From the NCBI GenBank assembly GCA_003456055.1, contig DMPG01000111.1, positions 1-21,771 on the forward strand: a stretch of DNA of 21,771 bases, written 5' to 3'. Both the position numbers and the translations under genes were made by a program. The notes under the pieces were generated by a model. It worked only from the letters and a program-made list of their open reading frames with translations, was not told where the DNA came from and did no database searches. Source of the DNA: Bacteroidota bacterium (GTDB taxonomy: Bacteria > Bacteroidota > Ignavibacteria > UBA10030 > UBA8401). Positions 5,942-15,323 of the stretch are shown here, in pieces (position 1 is the stretch's first letter; the number at the start of each line of letters is the position of its first letter).

Positions 5942-8900
5942 CTATTTGACTAACATCATCTTTTTTACCTCAGTAAACTTATCTGACGTTAGTTTATAAA
6001 TGTACATTCCGCTAGAAAGTTTGGATGCATCGAACTCTACTTGATAACGACCTGTTTCCTTGAAGTCGTTAATAAGAGTTGCCACTTCTTTTCCAAGAAC
6101 ATCATACACTTTCAACACAACATTTCCTGATTTTGGCAAAGCGTAGTTAATCGTTGTTGTAGGATTAAATGGATTGGGATAGTTTTGTTCAAGCGAATAT
6201 GAAGTAATGACATTACTTCCCTGATAACCAATCGCTACCCGATTTGAACCTCTTTTTCCTAAAAACACTTCAGTATCGTATCGTTCTGCTATTGAGTAAT
6301 GAACACTATCTGACGATGAGACTTTTAATCGTAGTTTCACCACTCTCGATCCGATTCCGGATGTGTTTACTTGATACCCGATATTGTCATATTGAAAAAC
6401 GTTATTCTCAGTATATTCGATATCATCGTAGGTACCAATTACTTGTTCGGTTTGGGCATCAATTAATTCTACGTTAAATCGTACAGTATTTCCATTTTGT
6501 AATGCTGCTGTTGCAGCAAGTGAATCTGTTATACCATACCGTACACCGTAAAGGAAGTTTGACTGACCGGTTAAATTAAAGTTTTCGGTTGTTAAATATT
6601 GATTGACTATTGGAAGAGAATCAATGTTTGTCGTGTCAGGAATAGTTTTAAATTTAATAAGTTTCCCGTCAACTAATATATCGCCAAATGTAAAGTAAAA
6701 CTGTGCACTGTCTTTTGTTATGATCCCTTCTCGGCCAGAATAGATCGGTTGCGATTGTTGTTTTGATTGGATCGGAAGCAAATCTTTTGACAGTACAAAT
6801 TTATTTGGACTTCCTTCGGTAAGGAAATATCCGTACATCGTTCCAAATGATTCTCCATTAGTTACCTGTATATCTTTACTGCCGGTGATAGCTGTTCCCG
6901 ATGGCTGAACGAATGTATTAATCTCGCTAAAACTAATGCTTCTCATATATTTTGCTGATGCACCATTGTTTTCCGTCCAACCGATAACATAATTCTGATC
7001 GTCGGTTCCAACCGTGTATTTATTAAAACTTACGCTTCCAACATTATTTCCCCACGACCAAAAATATGTAGGATTTGATGGATCGGTCAATATAGTATTA
7101 TAAATCCATTCACCTTCTTCGATTGCAGATTTTGCCAAACCTTCTTCCGAAGGTTCCCATCGTCTTCCATACCACGCCAAACGAGCACCGTCATCAAACG
7201 AAATTATTGAAGGCTGATAGTTTGATGAATAACCGCTTGTGGAAGAAACATTTGTTGATGTTCCAAGAGCTTCAAAATTTCCATTAACACGTTGTTGTAG
7301 TTGGCGATAGTAGATATGTGAGCCGCTTTGAAATGCTAAATGAAAATGATAGAAGCCATCATAAGGATAAAAAGTAGTATTTTCAGCAGCAAGTGTTGGA
7401 TTGATTGCATTGGCAGCCACACCGGCATCGTCTGTAAGTTGTACCGTATTTATTTTCCAGACAAAAACCCCATTTTCGTATTGTCCAAATCGATAAAATA
7501 ATCCGGCACTTCCTTGTTTCCACACAATTAATATTTTACCGTTCTGTGTAGATGCAACAACCGGAGAGCAATTATTGGAATATGTTGGAATGTCTAAAGA
7601 AATGTCAACTATTGTTACAGTTTCGTTTTCATCAATGATACTCAATTTAAGATCAGTATTATTGTTTCCATTCTTTTGCTGATAAACCAGTAATAACTTA
7701 TCACCATAGATGGCAGCCGACGGATTGCTTGCTTCTGTTGATGACAAATTACTTACATATTGTAGTGCCCAATCGCTCCCTCCGCTTACTTTCCGCTCTA
7801 ACCATATTTCTCCCATTGATTCGTAAGCGCTATACATGTCTCCGTTCACTTTACGAATAATTTTTCTTTGACCGTTGCTTTTAATAGCAAGTGCATTGTT
7901 GGTTGCTTGGATCGCTTTGTAATTTCCAACAAGATTTATATTGCTGGTAACAACCAAACCGCGAGATTGAGAACTTACACCATCGCTCCAATTCATAAAG
8001 TTCCAGTTAACACCAAGCGTACCGTTTGAGACGGTGGAGTTAATGATTCTGGTAAAATCTTTGTAGTCATAATCATCAAATGTTACTCCGGTTGTTGTAT
8101 TTCCATCAATTGTATAAGAAACCGTACCACCGCTGTAACTTCCTTCCAACAGATTGGAGAGTTGCACATGCTGGGCTTGAGGAAATTTTGCTTTATATCT
8201 TAAATCACCATCAACTGTTATTTGAATTCTTCGAGGTCCAATATCACTTTGTGGTGCAGTCTCTTCTCCTTTGAACCAATTCTTGTATTTATTCATTCCG
8301 TTTGTTTCTGTAAGGTATTGCTGAGGTGTTTGAAGTTGATGAGTTTCTGTTACTCCCCACCAAAATGTTTTAGGAGATTGAAATGAAGATGGGGTTCCGC
8401 TTACAACTTCTTCAATAAAACCAACGTCATCCTTTTGATTTACATCATTATACACCTTAATCTGTCGCGGTCCGGAAAATGTATAATAAAAAATGGCTTC
8501 ACCTTCATTTGTAGTAAATGTTGGGATAGCGTTTATAAAAGAAGAAGTAATAGCGTCGGGTAATATTTTTGTTCCCGAGTTCAGTTCAACTTCCGGCATT
8601 TTACTTGCAAACTGGCTTTCACTAAGACTGATACCAAAGGCACTAAGATTTACAGATGTCGCCTTAAAAAATAATTTGTAACCTAATTCCATCTGCCGTA
8701 AAATAATATCGCCGGTTATTGTAACACTTCCATGTATCGGTTGTTGTTCGTTACCAGGAAGCCAATCTTGCAAAACTTCAACAAATGTAGCCGACGCACT
8801 AATTGTTGCTTTTTTATCAACAATAAAATGAATTGTTGCTCCGTCAAGGTTTAGAAAGTAACCTTTCGTAGCAAACGTCGTTTTATAGTCTCCAAAATTT

Positions 8901-9064
8901 ATTGAACGTGAATTGGTTGCAGCAAGCAGCAATTGGTTTATATCTGTGTCTGTGATTTTAACACGGATATCTTGCTGTGAAAAAAGAGCATTAGAGAATA
9001 AAATAAGAATAAAACTTAGAGCAATGAAATATGGCCTGTGTAAAAACAATTTTTTAGTTTTCAT
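5942..9064 (-). CDS. T9SS-exported large protein with propeller-like region
   Basis: A 1040-residue protein with a signal peptide (residues 1-29, ending NALFSQ), so exported to the periplasm and then probably carried through the type IX system. Residues ~30-210 form an unclassified beta-rich region. Around residues 340-385 is a WNFMNWSDG ... LVGNYK pattern resembling bacterial Flg_new/InlB-B-type repeats. From residue ~395 (NGQRKIIRK) to ~960 are repeats of the type 'nPsaaiyGdkLLLVYQQ' resembling a sialidase-like beta-propeller. The last 80 residues are a type-A T9SS sorting domain (NYPNPFNP, LKVYDVLGKEVATL, KKMMLVK). No catalytic motif was found, so it may be an adhesin or binding protein. 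The frame can be read five codons further to a TTG at 9079, but the ATG at 9064 starts a better signal peptide. It follows the 9080-10066 gene by 15 nt, so the two form an operon. Confidence 0.82.
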   Translation of the reverse strand: MKTKKLFLHRPYFIALSFILILFSNALFSQQDIRVKITDTDINQLLLAATNSRSINFGDYKTTFATKGYFLNLDGATIHFIVDKKATISASATFVEVLQDWLPGNEQQPIHGSVTITGDIILRQMELGYKLFFKATSVNLSAFGISLSESQFASKMPEVELNSGTKILPDAITSSFINAIPTFTTNEGEAIFYYTFSGPRQIKVYNDVNQKDDVGFIEEVVSGTPSSFQSPKTFWWGVTETHQLQTPQQYLTETNGMNKYKNWFKGEETAPQSDIGPRRIQITVDGDLRYKAKFPQAQHVQLSNLLEGSYSGGTVSYTIDGNTTTGVTFDDYDYKDFTRIINSTVSNGTLGVNWNFMNWSDGVSSQSRGLVVTSNINLVGNYKAIQATNNALAIKSNGQRKIIRKVNGDMYSAYESMGEIWLERKVSGGSDWALQYVSNLSSTEASNPSAAIYGDKLLLVYQQKNGNNNTDLKLSIIDENETVTIVDISLDIPTYSNNCSPVVASTQNGKILIVWKQGSAGLFYRFGQYENGVFVWKINTVQLTDDAGVAANAINPTLAAENTTFYPYDGFYHFHLAFQSGSHIYYRQLQQRVNGNFEALGTSTNVSSTSGYSSNYQPSIISFDDGARLAWYGRRWEPSEEGLAKSAIEEGEWIYNTILTDPSNPTYFWSWGNNVGSVSFNKYTVGTDDQNYVIGWTENNGASAKYMRSISFSEINTFVQPSGTAITGSKDIQVTNGESFGTMYGYFLTEGSPNKFVLSKDLLPIQSKQQSQPIYSGREGIITKDSAQFYFTFGDILVDGKLIKFKTIPDTTNIDSLPIVNQYLTTENFNLTGQSNFLYGVRYGITDSLAATAALQNGNTVRFNVELIDAQTEQVIGTYDDIEYTENNVFQYDNIGYQVNTSGIGSRVVKLRLKVSSSDSVHYSIAERYDTEVFLGKRGSNRVAIGYQGSNVITSYSLEQNYPNPFNPTTTINYALPKSGNVVLKVYDVLGKEVATLINDFKETGRYQVEFDASKLSSGMYIYKLTSDKFTEVKKMMLVK

Positions 9065-9079
9065 CTTTTTTTCTTTCAA

Positions 9080-10066
9080 TTAGTTGTTAATCAATTTTGT
9101 TGCACCATACCAACTGGTGCTATTAACCGGAACTAGCGGGTATTCTCGAACGTACCATGTATTATCGTGTTGAAATCTTGCTTTAACGATACAATTACTT
9201 CCAGTGCCAACACCAATGTTCCCCATATTGATAGTTAAGTATTGTTGTGAAGATAGACTCTTTGGTGAAGTAACATCGGGATAGCCGTGATAGATCACAT
9301 TACTTCCACCAAGCGGAACAATGATTACTTCTTTTACTTTTACATCAAGGTTTGTTTTGAAGTAGATAAAATCATCGAGGTTCCCCCCATCACCATCCAT
9401 TGATACCCAAAAAACTGGTTTAGATGAACTTAAGGAAACTGTAATCACAAATTGTAGAGTATTTGGAATTATTTGAGTTTGAAGCGTTGCATCAATAAAC
9501 CGTATGCTTTGTTGAGCAAATAGCGTAGTGTTAATCTGATTAATAAGTTTGGAAGGATATGCAATCCATCCGCGAGTATTGAAGTTTGAAATAATATTTG
9601 TTTCAACCCATGAAGGAAGAATAGGCGTTACAGCATCAAGTGTTGCTTGAAGATTAGTGAGAAACGCTTGAATTTGTGTTAACCGAATTTGGCCAGTGTC
9701 GATATTGAGTGATGGCTGAATAACAAAATGGTACAAAAGATTACTCCCATCTTTTACATCAAATTCCATTTGCAATTTTGCACTTCCGGCAGCAAGGTTT
9801 ACTTCCGGCAAAGCAAGGTAGATTTTGTAGCTTGTGCCGCTAACTATTATTTCTCTGGGAAAACCTACCGCATTATATTGTGTTTGTAAGTATCTGTTCA
9901 TTGATGTTTGTGTTACCTCAATTAGAGTAGAAATGTTATGGTTTGTAGCAGTTTCATTTGTAGCTTCTGTTCGTGATTGTTTATAGAATTGTGCTGACAT
10001 TATTGATGTTCCTATGCAGAAAAAGATACATATTCGTAAAAAAGATTTGAATTTTAATTTTTTCAT
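9080..10066 (-). CDS. secreted protein of unknown function
   Basis: A 328-residue protein with a signal peptide (residues 1-25, ending in SIMSAQ) and no sorting domain, so probably periplasmic or surface-exposed. The mature part is predicted from its pattern to be beta-rich with one amphipathic helical segment. The stretch from STLIEVTQTSMNRYLQ through PSWVETNIISNF to RFIDATLQTQIIPNTLQFVI recalls the tubular lipid-binding (TULIP/YceB-like) layout, and the N-terminal part of the next gene's product has a comparable order (ITDTDINQLL ... LPDAITSSFI). This similarity is by eye only. The start is fixed by AAGGAGAG 5-7 nt upstream (10072-10079). It is the first gene of a two-gene operon with the 1040-residue T9SS cargo, suggesting a shared function such as a partner or chaperone. 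Confidence 0.72.
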   Translation of the reverse strand: MKKLKFKSFLRICIFFCIGTSIMSAQFYKQSRTEATNETATNHNISTLIEVTQTSMNRYLQTQYNAVGFPREIIVSGTSYKIYLALPEVNLAAGSAKLQMEFDVKDGSNLLYHFVIQPSLNIDTGQIRLTQIQAFLTNLQATLDAVTPILPSWVETNIISNFNTRGWIAYPSKLINQINTTLFAQQSIRFIDATLQTQIIPNTLQFVITVSLSSSKPVFWVSMDGDGGNLDDFIYFKTNLDVKVKEVIIVPLGGSNVIYHGYPDVTSPKSLSSQQYLTINMGNIGVGTGSNCIVKARFQHDNTWYVREYPLVPVNSTSWYGATKLINN

Positions 10067-10259
10067 TTGAACTCTCCTTGTATTAAAAATTGTTATAATG
10101 ATTAAGTGGCAAATTTTGTTATATTTTAACTACTGTTCATTTATGGACTCCTTGCTACGATTTGCACTGTTTTTCAAGCAAACAAAAAAAGACGTAGATT
10201 TTCCCTATAAAGGGGAAATTGCATGTTCACTACAGCGCTCTTTGTTGTTTGTGATATAC

Positions 10260-10289
10260 CCCTTCATACAGTTGACGCTGTATGAAGGG
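10260..10289 (-). other. hairpin after the 10296-11444 gene
   Basis: A perfect 12-bp stem (CCCTTCATACAG, 10260-10271, with 10278-10289) and a 6-nt loop, 6 nt past the lipoprotein stop. It lacks a U-tract on either strand, so it may be a weak or rho-assisted terminator or a 3'-end stabiliser. The rest of 10067-10295 holds a short second inverted repeat (TTTCCC/GGGAAA near 10200-10220) and no convincing promoter. Confidence 0.5.
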
Positions 10290-10295
10290 TGTTTA

Positions 10296-11444
10296 TTACG
10301 GTATCCCTTGTATTACTGCATACACCTGTGAATCCATTTCGAGAACCAACCAAATTTTTCCAGAACTACTTTTTTTAATAGGACGAAATGCACCCCAGTC
10401 TTTTCCTAATTGGAATGCTGGAATAGGTTGAACAAGTGGCATATCTGAACCATTTGAATGATATAGGAAATATCCAATACTAGAAATCCAATAATCACCG
10501 GGTGAAAAAAGGGCGATATAACCAATAGGTTTCCTGAATGAAGCTATTTCTCTCTTTACGAATGCAATTGAATTCCCTTTTGTTGTAAATTCAAATATTC
10601 CACTTCCTACAACATACAGATAGAGTGAATCTGTAATTGGGCAACGATATACAGCAACATCATAAATATCGGCACCAGCTTCTGGAATTTGAATTGGCAT
10701 TCCTGTTGCGTTTTCATTATCCATCAATTTGATCCAATTAGTGTCAATGTATTTCCATATTTGTTGAAAATACTGTCCAGTCGGCAACGATTTAACTGCT
10801 CTCGCGTACACTTCTGTTTTTGAAATACCTGTGACCCTTGTGAAATTAAATTCTGTCGGAGTTTTTTGATAAACCCACTCAGCCGTGTAACCATCTTTTG
10901 TATATACAATTCCATTATCTCCAACGGCAATAAAATATCCTTTGCCGTCAGTCCATACGCTGCGCAATTCTCCTTGTGTTTGAAATTGTTGAGTTTTCCA
11001 TTTTTTGGTACTATTATCAAACTCTGTTATCGCTGCCAATATACCTTCAGGCATACCGCGCCAACCAACCCCCGCCATAAAATGACTATCTCCTGTAACG
11101 TCATTGGCTTTCATCAAAATGTCGAGAAAGTCAATTTTTTCATTCCATGTTTTTCCATTCCAGTGTAAACCTACGTAGCTGGTGTTCTGTCCATTAATAA
11201 CGGGTCCATGCATATCTCCCATTACCCAAGCATCGGAATCGGAGAACGCATGAAGACCACCAAGAAAAGAAGGCCACCAAGCAATTGTATCTAATCGCCA
11301 TGTAAAATTACGGTTACCTACAGGGTAATCGCAGTTGGTCGGTGTTGGTGGTACAATAATTATCGGTGGTTCATCTTTGCAATTCATCTGCAAAAAAGAG
11401 ATTGATGACATTATTACAAAAAATATTACAGTTGTTTTTTTCAT
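10296..11444 (-). CDS. putative lipoprotein, propeller-like, paralogue of the 15324-16685 product
   Basis: A 382-residue envelope protein. The N-terminus MKKTTVIFFVIMSSISFLQMNC has an h-region ending at C22 followed by KDEPP and a proline-rich linker, as in lipidated surface proteins. The residue before Cys is Asn, which is not the canonical lipobox. From residue ~45 (FTWRLDTIAWW) the protein has short repeats such as VGLHWNGKTW and FIAVGDNGIVYTKDG, in the style of beta-propeller or BNR-like proteins. The product of 15324-16685 shares the signal peptide, the F-x-W-x-L-(D/E)-T-I motif and the WNGKxW motif. It lacks the Fn3-like N-terminal domain of that paralogue. The start at 11444 has no clear Shine-Dalgarno. 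No enzymatic motif is seen; the role may be display or binding at the cell surface. Confidence 0.75.
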   Translation of the reverse strand: MKKTTVIFFVIMSSISFLQMNCKDEPPIIIVPPTPTNCDYPVGNRNFTWRLDTIAWWPSFLGGLHAFSDSDAWVMGDMHGPVINGQNTSYVGLHWNGKTWNEKIDFLDILMKANDVTGDSHFMAGVGWRGMPEGILAAITEFDNSTKKWKTQQFQTQGELRSVWTDGKGYFIAVGDNGIVYTKDGYTAEWVYQKTPTEFNFTRVTGISKTEVYARAVKSLPTGQYFQQIWKYIDTNWIKLMDNENATGMPIQIPEAGADIYDVAVYRCPITDSLYLYVVGSGIFEFTTKGNSIAFVKREIASFRKPIGYIALFSPGDYWISSIGYFLYHSNGSDMPLVQPIPAFQLGKDWGAFRPIKKSSSGKIWLVLEMDSQVYAVIQGIP

Positions 11445-11896
11445 AGTCTTTAAACTAAATGTTAATGATGTGGTTATCTCGTCTCGTTATTAAATCTTAT
11501 TACTTTTTTCGCAATTCCAACTTGAAACAATATTAAAACATTTTAATCTCACGGTAAATAAATATTCTCAGATCATATCTTCCTGAGAATGATAATAGTG
11601 CAACTATCGTACCTTGTAATAAATGGTCTTATATTAATGTTTTGCCAATCGGAATGTTCACTACTACGAAGAACTTTTTGTTTCGGTCATATGTGGGAAT
11701 TGAGATGGCTAAATATTTTTTTCGAAATTATCACGCGATTTATTGGAGTAGCTGTAGAAGTGATGCACGATACACTTTGTTAGTTTTTTGTTTAATGAGA
11801 AAAAAATAAATTATGAACGCGCGCGCAAATTACAATAAATAAAAAAAGCGGACTTTCGCCCGCCTTTGATTTTATAATTACATAACACACTAATTT
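11445..11896. other. 452-nt intergenic region
   Basis: AT-rich upstream region of the 10296-11444 lipoprotein. It holds an 8-bp inverted repeat (ATTCTCAG 11564-11571 with 11583-11590, 11-nt spacer) about 120-145 nt before the ATG, a possible operator, and the terminator at 11841-11863. A 64-codon plus-strand frame (11589-11783) has no ribosome site or recognisable sequence and is not called. A GCGCGCGC run occurs at about 11818-11825. No clear promoter was found. Confidence 0.5.
11841..11863 (-). terminator. rho-independent terminator of the metalloprotease operon
   Basis: On the minus strand the RNA reads GCGGGC-GAAA-GUCCGC (6-bp stem including one G-U, GNRA tetraloop), followed by seven T then ATTTATT. 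It lies about 33 nt after the metalloprotease stop. The shape is textbook. Confidence 0.9.
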
Positions 11897-14800
11897 TTAT
11901 TTTACTAACATCATCTTCTTTACCTCGCTGAATGTATCTGATGTTAGTTTATAAATATAGATGCCGCTGGAAAGATTTGAAGCATCAAATTCTACAGAGA
12001 ACCGTCCGGATTCTTTGTAACTATTGACCAATGTAGCTACCTCTTTCCCTAGAACATCATATACTTTCAACATCACATATTCTGCTTTCGGTAATGTGTA
12101 ACTGATCGTAGTCGATGGGTTGAAAGGATTTGGAAAATTTTGAATCAATCCAAATTCATTTGCACCCAACGTACCTCTATATGATATTTTTTCTGCTTTA
12201 CGTTCTTGTTTCCCTAATATTGTCGCTTCTGTTGATTGTCTGTCTGTTACATTATAGACAGGATCAAGTCCATTGTGAGAAACCACTAGACGGAGTTGAA
12301 CGGTTCTGTTTCCAATACCATCAACATTAACCTGATATCCAAGATTATCATATTGTGTCGGATTTAAGGCATTAAAAACAATATTATCATACGAACCAAT
12401 TACTTCTTTTGTTTGTGCATCGATTAATTCTACCAAGTATGACACTGAACCATTTGAACCTAAAAGATTTATTGCCGAAGTCGAATCTGTTGTTCCATAT
12501 TGTACGCTAAAGAACAATTGAGATGAATTGGAAATTGCAAATGGTTTTGTCGTAAGAACGTTATTCAGGTTTGCCGCATTAAAGACAGAAATCGTATCCG
12601 GAAATTCAACAAACGCAATTGGTTCTCCGTTTACCATTACATCGCCAAGAACGAAATAAAACTGCGCATCATCTTGAGCGATCACCCCTGTTCTCCCGTT
12701 TGCAATTCCGTTGCTTTGAGATTTCGCGAAACCGTACTGAGCCAGTCCTACTGAGAAGCGATATGGTGTTTGATTGATATTCAAACCTGCCACATAAAAT
12801 GAATTTGAAGAAAGTCCTTCCGAAACTTGAACTGTTCCTCCGCTAACATTGCTCATTGTGCGAATTGTAGGAGAATTTAATATGGTATTGTCTTTATTGT
12901 AAATTGTTGTTCCTGCTTGACTCCAAGCAATAAGATAACCGACATTTGAACGATTTAACTGTGTGCTTGTTACAAGATTTCCAAAACTCCAGAAGTAATA
13001 ATAATCAGCAGCCTTAAAGATAGATACATTTTCTTGTATATCAGGATCATATGGATTTAAACGTTGACCATTCCAACTTAACCGAGCTATATCATCATTT
13101 AAGACAATGATCGAGGGAAGATAATTCCATGTGTATCCACTGCCGGTTGACAGAATAGACAGCGTGCCGGAAGTAATTCCACCGGTTTGCACCAACAACT
13201 GTTTATACATCACATTTGAATATGTGGCTGCTTTTTGCTCGTACGCAATGTGAAAAAGATTTGTTATACCGGATTGGCCCGCAGGACCGCTGGCTACTAC
13301 TGCAGGAGTAACTGAATTTGAATTTCCAAAATAACCGCTGTTTCCTGCACCGGAATAAGCAGTTAATGTTGATGAAGTAACATTGTACGTTTTGTAATAG
13401 ATTCTATTTTCTTGCCAAACAACCGCAAGCAAACCTCCACTTGTGCTGCTCACGGTTGGATTGGTTGGATAAGTATTTGCAACACTTGTTGCAATTATTG
13501 CCGTTGCTTGCTCTGTTAAATTTCCGCCGCTATAAAGATAGTTCTTTACCCGAATTTGAGCATTGCCTCCGTTATTTTCTTGATACACAAGAATAATATT
13601 ATTTCCGTAAACACACGCCGCAGGTAATTTTCCATTGCTTGAGGTAAGCGAAGTAGTTGTTTGCCACGTTGTTCCTCCGTTTGTGCTTCGTTCATACCAA
13701 ATCTTATCTAACGATTGATAAAAAATATGGAGTGTTCCATCGCTTGTCCGCACAATCTTTCGTTGTCCAGAATTTGTAAAGTTGTAATTGTAGTTGGACA
13801 TTAGTTGTCCTTTGAGATTTGAGGTAACCGAAGTATTACTCTGATCAAATCGAATTTTCGTTCGATGCATGCTTGGCGTTTCAAATAACGCAGAACCTTG
13901 GGTTATCGACCAATTCGATAACATATACGTTGATTTTCCATCGATTGAAGTTGGTGCTTCAATTTCATAAAAAGGGTTTACGGGGTTATCATAATCGATT
14001 CCTAAAAATACTCCGCTGTCACTGGCGGTTGCATTATAAATTCCTGGAGGCTTAACGGGTGTCTGGTAAGCAAAAAAACTATTCGGCTGCGAACCATTTG
14101 CATCTGCAACATACCATGGATCACGAATGCTTATTGATTTAGCAAATCCATCTATCAATGTTGAGAGGGTAACCGGTGTGACCCCAACGAAGTTTGCTCT
14201 TCGTGTTGTTGGCACAGTTCCTACAGGATAGTTTTCTTTTAATCGAAATTGATTTAAAGATTCGTCCCAATTATTGTTTTTATTATTTCCTTGTAATCGT
14301 TCATGGTTTGTTTTAACTGAATAGGTCGTTCCCGAGAATAGTTTAACAGTTTCATTTGAATTAACAATAATGTTGTTCACTCCTAATGAAGTACCTGAAA
14401 TTACAGAAGTGCCGATTTTATTTTGAAAAGTAATTGAGGTTCCCGTTAATAAATTTGACATTCTATTTTCAATAGCCTCATGCATTCTTCCAATTTGTTG
14501 GTTGGAAAAATGTTCCCCACATTCTTTTACATAAGCCATTATATTTCGGGTGTCTGGCACGTAAAACTGATTACACTCATCGCGTGGGGGCGACGGAGGA
14601 TAAGGTGGATCGTATTCACAATTTGAATTAACTTTATCAATTAGGTTTGGATCAGCAGGCGTATCACATAATAAATCACCCGCTTCTGTACAATTTGGAG
14701 GACATGAACCATCATCACCTACTATTCGAGTTACCTTTTCATAACCAAATATTGTTTCATGTGGATGATACAAATTAAAACAATGTCCAATTTCATGTGC

Positions 14801-15304
14801 AAGAACATTCCAGATTGTTGCATAATCATTAACGATTGCAACTGAATAGCTTGGAATCGTAAGTGCATTTCCTGCCCAGTTCTCACTTGTCCCACCTATA
14901 AAATAAACATTTATTGCATTTGGATTATTATAAATACCAAAAAGCTGCAGTAATTCATTTGAATCTTCGATTTGATAATAAGTATCGCTCTCTATATAAT
15001 CTATAGAAAATTTAATAAACCTAAGAAAGGAATTGGAATATGCAGTATTCAATTGAGATAATGACAAATCTATATTTTGCAAAGAAATTCCTGGCTGAGT
15101 CGAAGTTCGAACCACATGAATTGCAAGATGTATTGTTTTAACTGTAGTAGGCATCACTAAATTTGACGGATCGCCATACGGCGCTGCTTGAGTCTTTGTA
15201 ATAGTTGGTGAAGCTTTTGTTCCACAATCTATTTGTTGAGCTATTAAATCTATCGTTGGAAAAATACAGCCAAAAAATATAACACAGCGGACTAATGTTT
15301 TCAT
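11897..15304 (-). CDS. secreted pappalysin-family (M43) zinc metalloprotease with T9SS sorting domain
   Basis: An 1135-residue exported endopeptidase. Residues 1-23 are a signal peptide (ending in LIAQ). The metzincin zinc site is HEIGHCFNLYH (H170, H174, H180 as ligands, E171 as catalytic base). It is followed by the M43-type GDLLCDTPA (209-217) and the Met-turn NIMAY (M256). Several cysteines (C201, C205, C213, C229, C244, C262) sit around the active site and probably form disulfides. From about residue 509 (SGQRKIVR) the protein is homologous to the C-terminal half of the 5942-9064 product, including propeller-like repeats (GNNIILVYQENNGG). The last 80 residues are a type-A T9SS sorting domain (NFPNPFNP, LKVYDVLGKEVATL, KKMMLVK). 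The ATG at 15304 is preferred over one 12 nt upstream because a GGAGG site sits between them. It is co-transcribed with the lipoprotein 19 nt upstream. Confidence 0.92.
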   Translation of the reverse strand: MKTLVRCVIFFGCIFPTIDLIAQQIDCGTKASPTITKTQAAPYGDPSNLVMPTTVKTIHLAIHVVRTSTQPGISLQNIDLSLSQLNTAYSNSFLRFIKFSIDYIESDTYYQIEDSNELLQLFGIYNNPNAINVYFIGGTSENWAGNALTIPSYSVAIVNDYATIWNVLAHEIGHCFNLYHPHETIFGYEKVTRIVGDDGSCPPNCTEAGDLLCDTPADPNLIDKVNSNCEYDPPYPPSPPRDECNQFYVPDTRNIMAYVKECGEHFSNQQIGRMHEAIENRMSNLLTGTSITFQNKIGTSVISGTSLGVNNIIVNSNETVKLFSGTTYSVKTNHERLQGNNKNNNWDESLNQFRLKENYPVGTVPTTRRANFVGVTPVTLSTLIDGFAKSISIRDPWYVADANGSQPNSFFAYQTPVKPPGIYNATASDSGVFLGIDYDNPVNPFYEIEAPTSIDGKSTYMLSNWSITQGSALFETPSMHRTKIRFDQSNTSVTSNLKGQLMSNYNYNFTNSGQRKIVRTSDGTLHIFYQSLDKIWYERSTNGGTTWQTTTSLTSSNGKLPAACVYGNNIILVYQENNGGNAQIRVKNYLYSGGNLTEQATAIIATSVANTYPTNPTVSSTSGGLLAVVWQENRIYYKTYNVTSSTLTAYSGAGNSGYFGNSNSVTPAVVASGPAGQSGITNLFHIAYEQKAATYSNVMYKQLLVQTGGITSGTLSILSTGSGYTWNYLPSIIVLNDDIARLSWNGQRLNPYDPDIQENVSIFKAADYYYFWSFGNLVTSTQLNRSNVGYLIAWSQAGTTIYNKDNTILNSPTIRTMSNVSGGTVQVSEGLSSNSFYVAGLNINQTPYRFSVGLAQYGFAKSQSNGIANGRTGVIAQDDAQFYFVLGDVMVNGEPIAFVEFPDTISVFNAANLNNVLTTKPFAISNSSQLFFSVQYGTTDSTSAINLLGSNGSVSYLVELIDAQTKEVIGSYDNIVFNALNPTQYDNLGYQVNVDGIGNRTVQLRLVVSHNGLDPVYNVTDRQSTEATILGKQERKAEKISYRGTLGANEFGLIQNFPNPFNPSTTISYTLPKAEYVMLKVYDVLGKEVATLVNSYKESGRFSVEFDASNLSSGIYIYKLTSDTFSEVKKMMLVK

Positions 15305-15306
15305 GA

Positions 15307-15314
15307 TTCCTCCC
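15307..15314 (-). promoter_or_regulatory. ribosome binding site that decides the metalloprotease start
   Basis: GGGAGGAA on the minus strand, 2-3 nt before the ATG at 15304. The alternative upstream ATG at 15316 would overlap this site, so the downstream ATG is chosen. Confidence 0.7.
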
Positions 15315-15323
15315 ATGAATTAA

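Noticed and set aside
9065..9079. TTG start at 9079 for the 1040-residue T9SS cargo
   Set aside because: The ATG at 9064 gives a conventional short charged n-region of the signal peptide; the extra five residues add only charge and need a rare start codon.
10260..10289. Calling the hairpin a standard rho-independent terminator
   Set aside because: The stem is strong but neither strand has a T-run after it, so it is listed only as a hairpin.
11589..11783. 64-codon plus-strand reading frame in the 11445-11896 gap
   Set aside because: No ribosome site or promoter, cysteine- and phenylalanine-rich composition typical of random AT-rich DNA, and no recognisable family.
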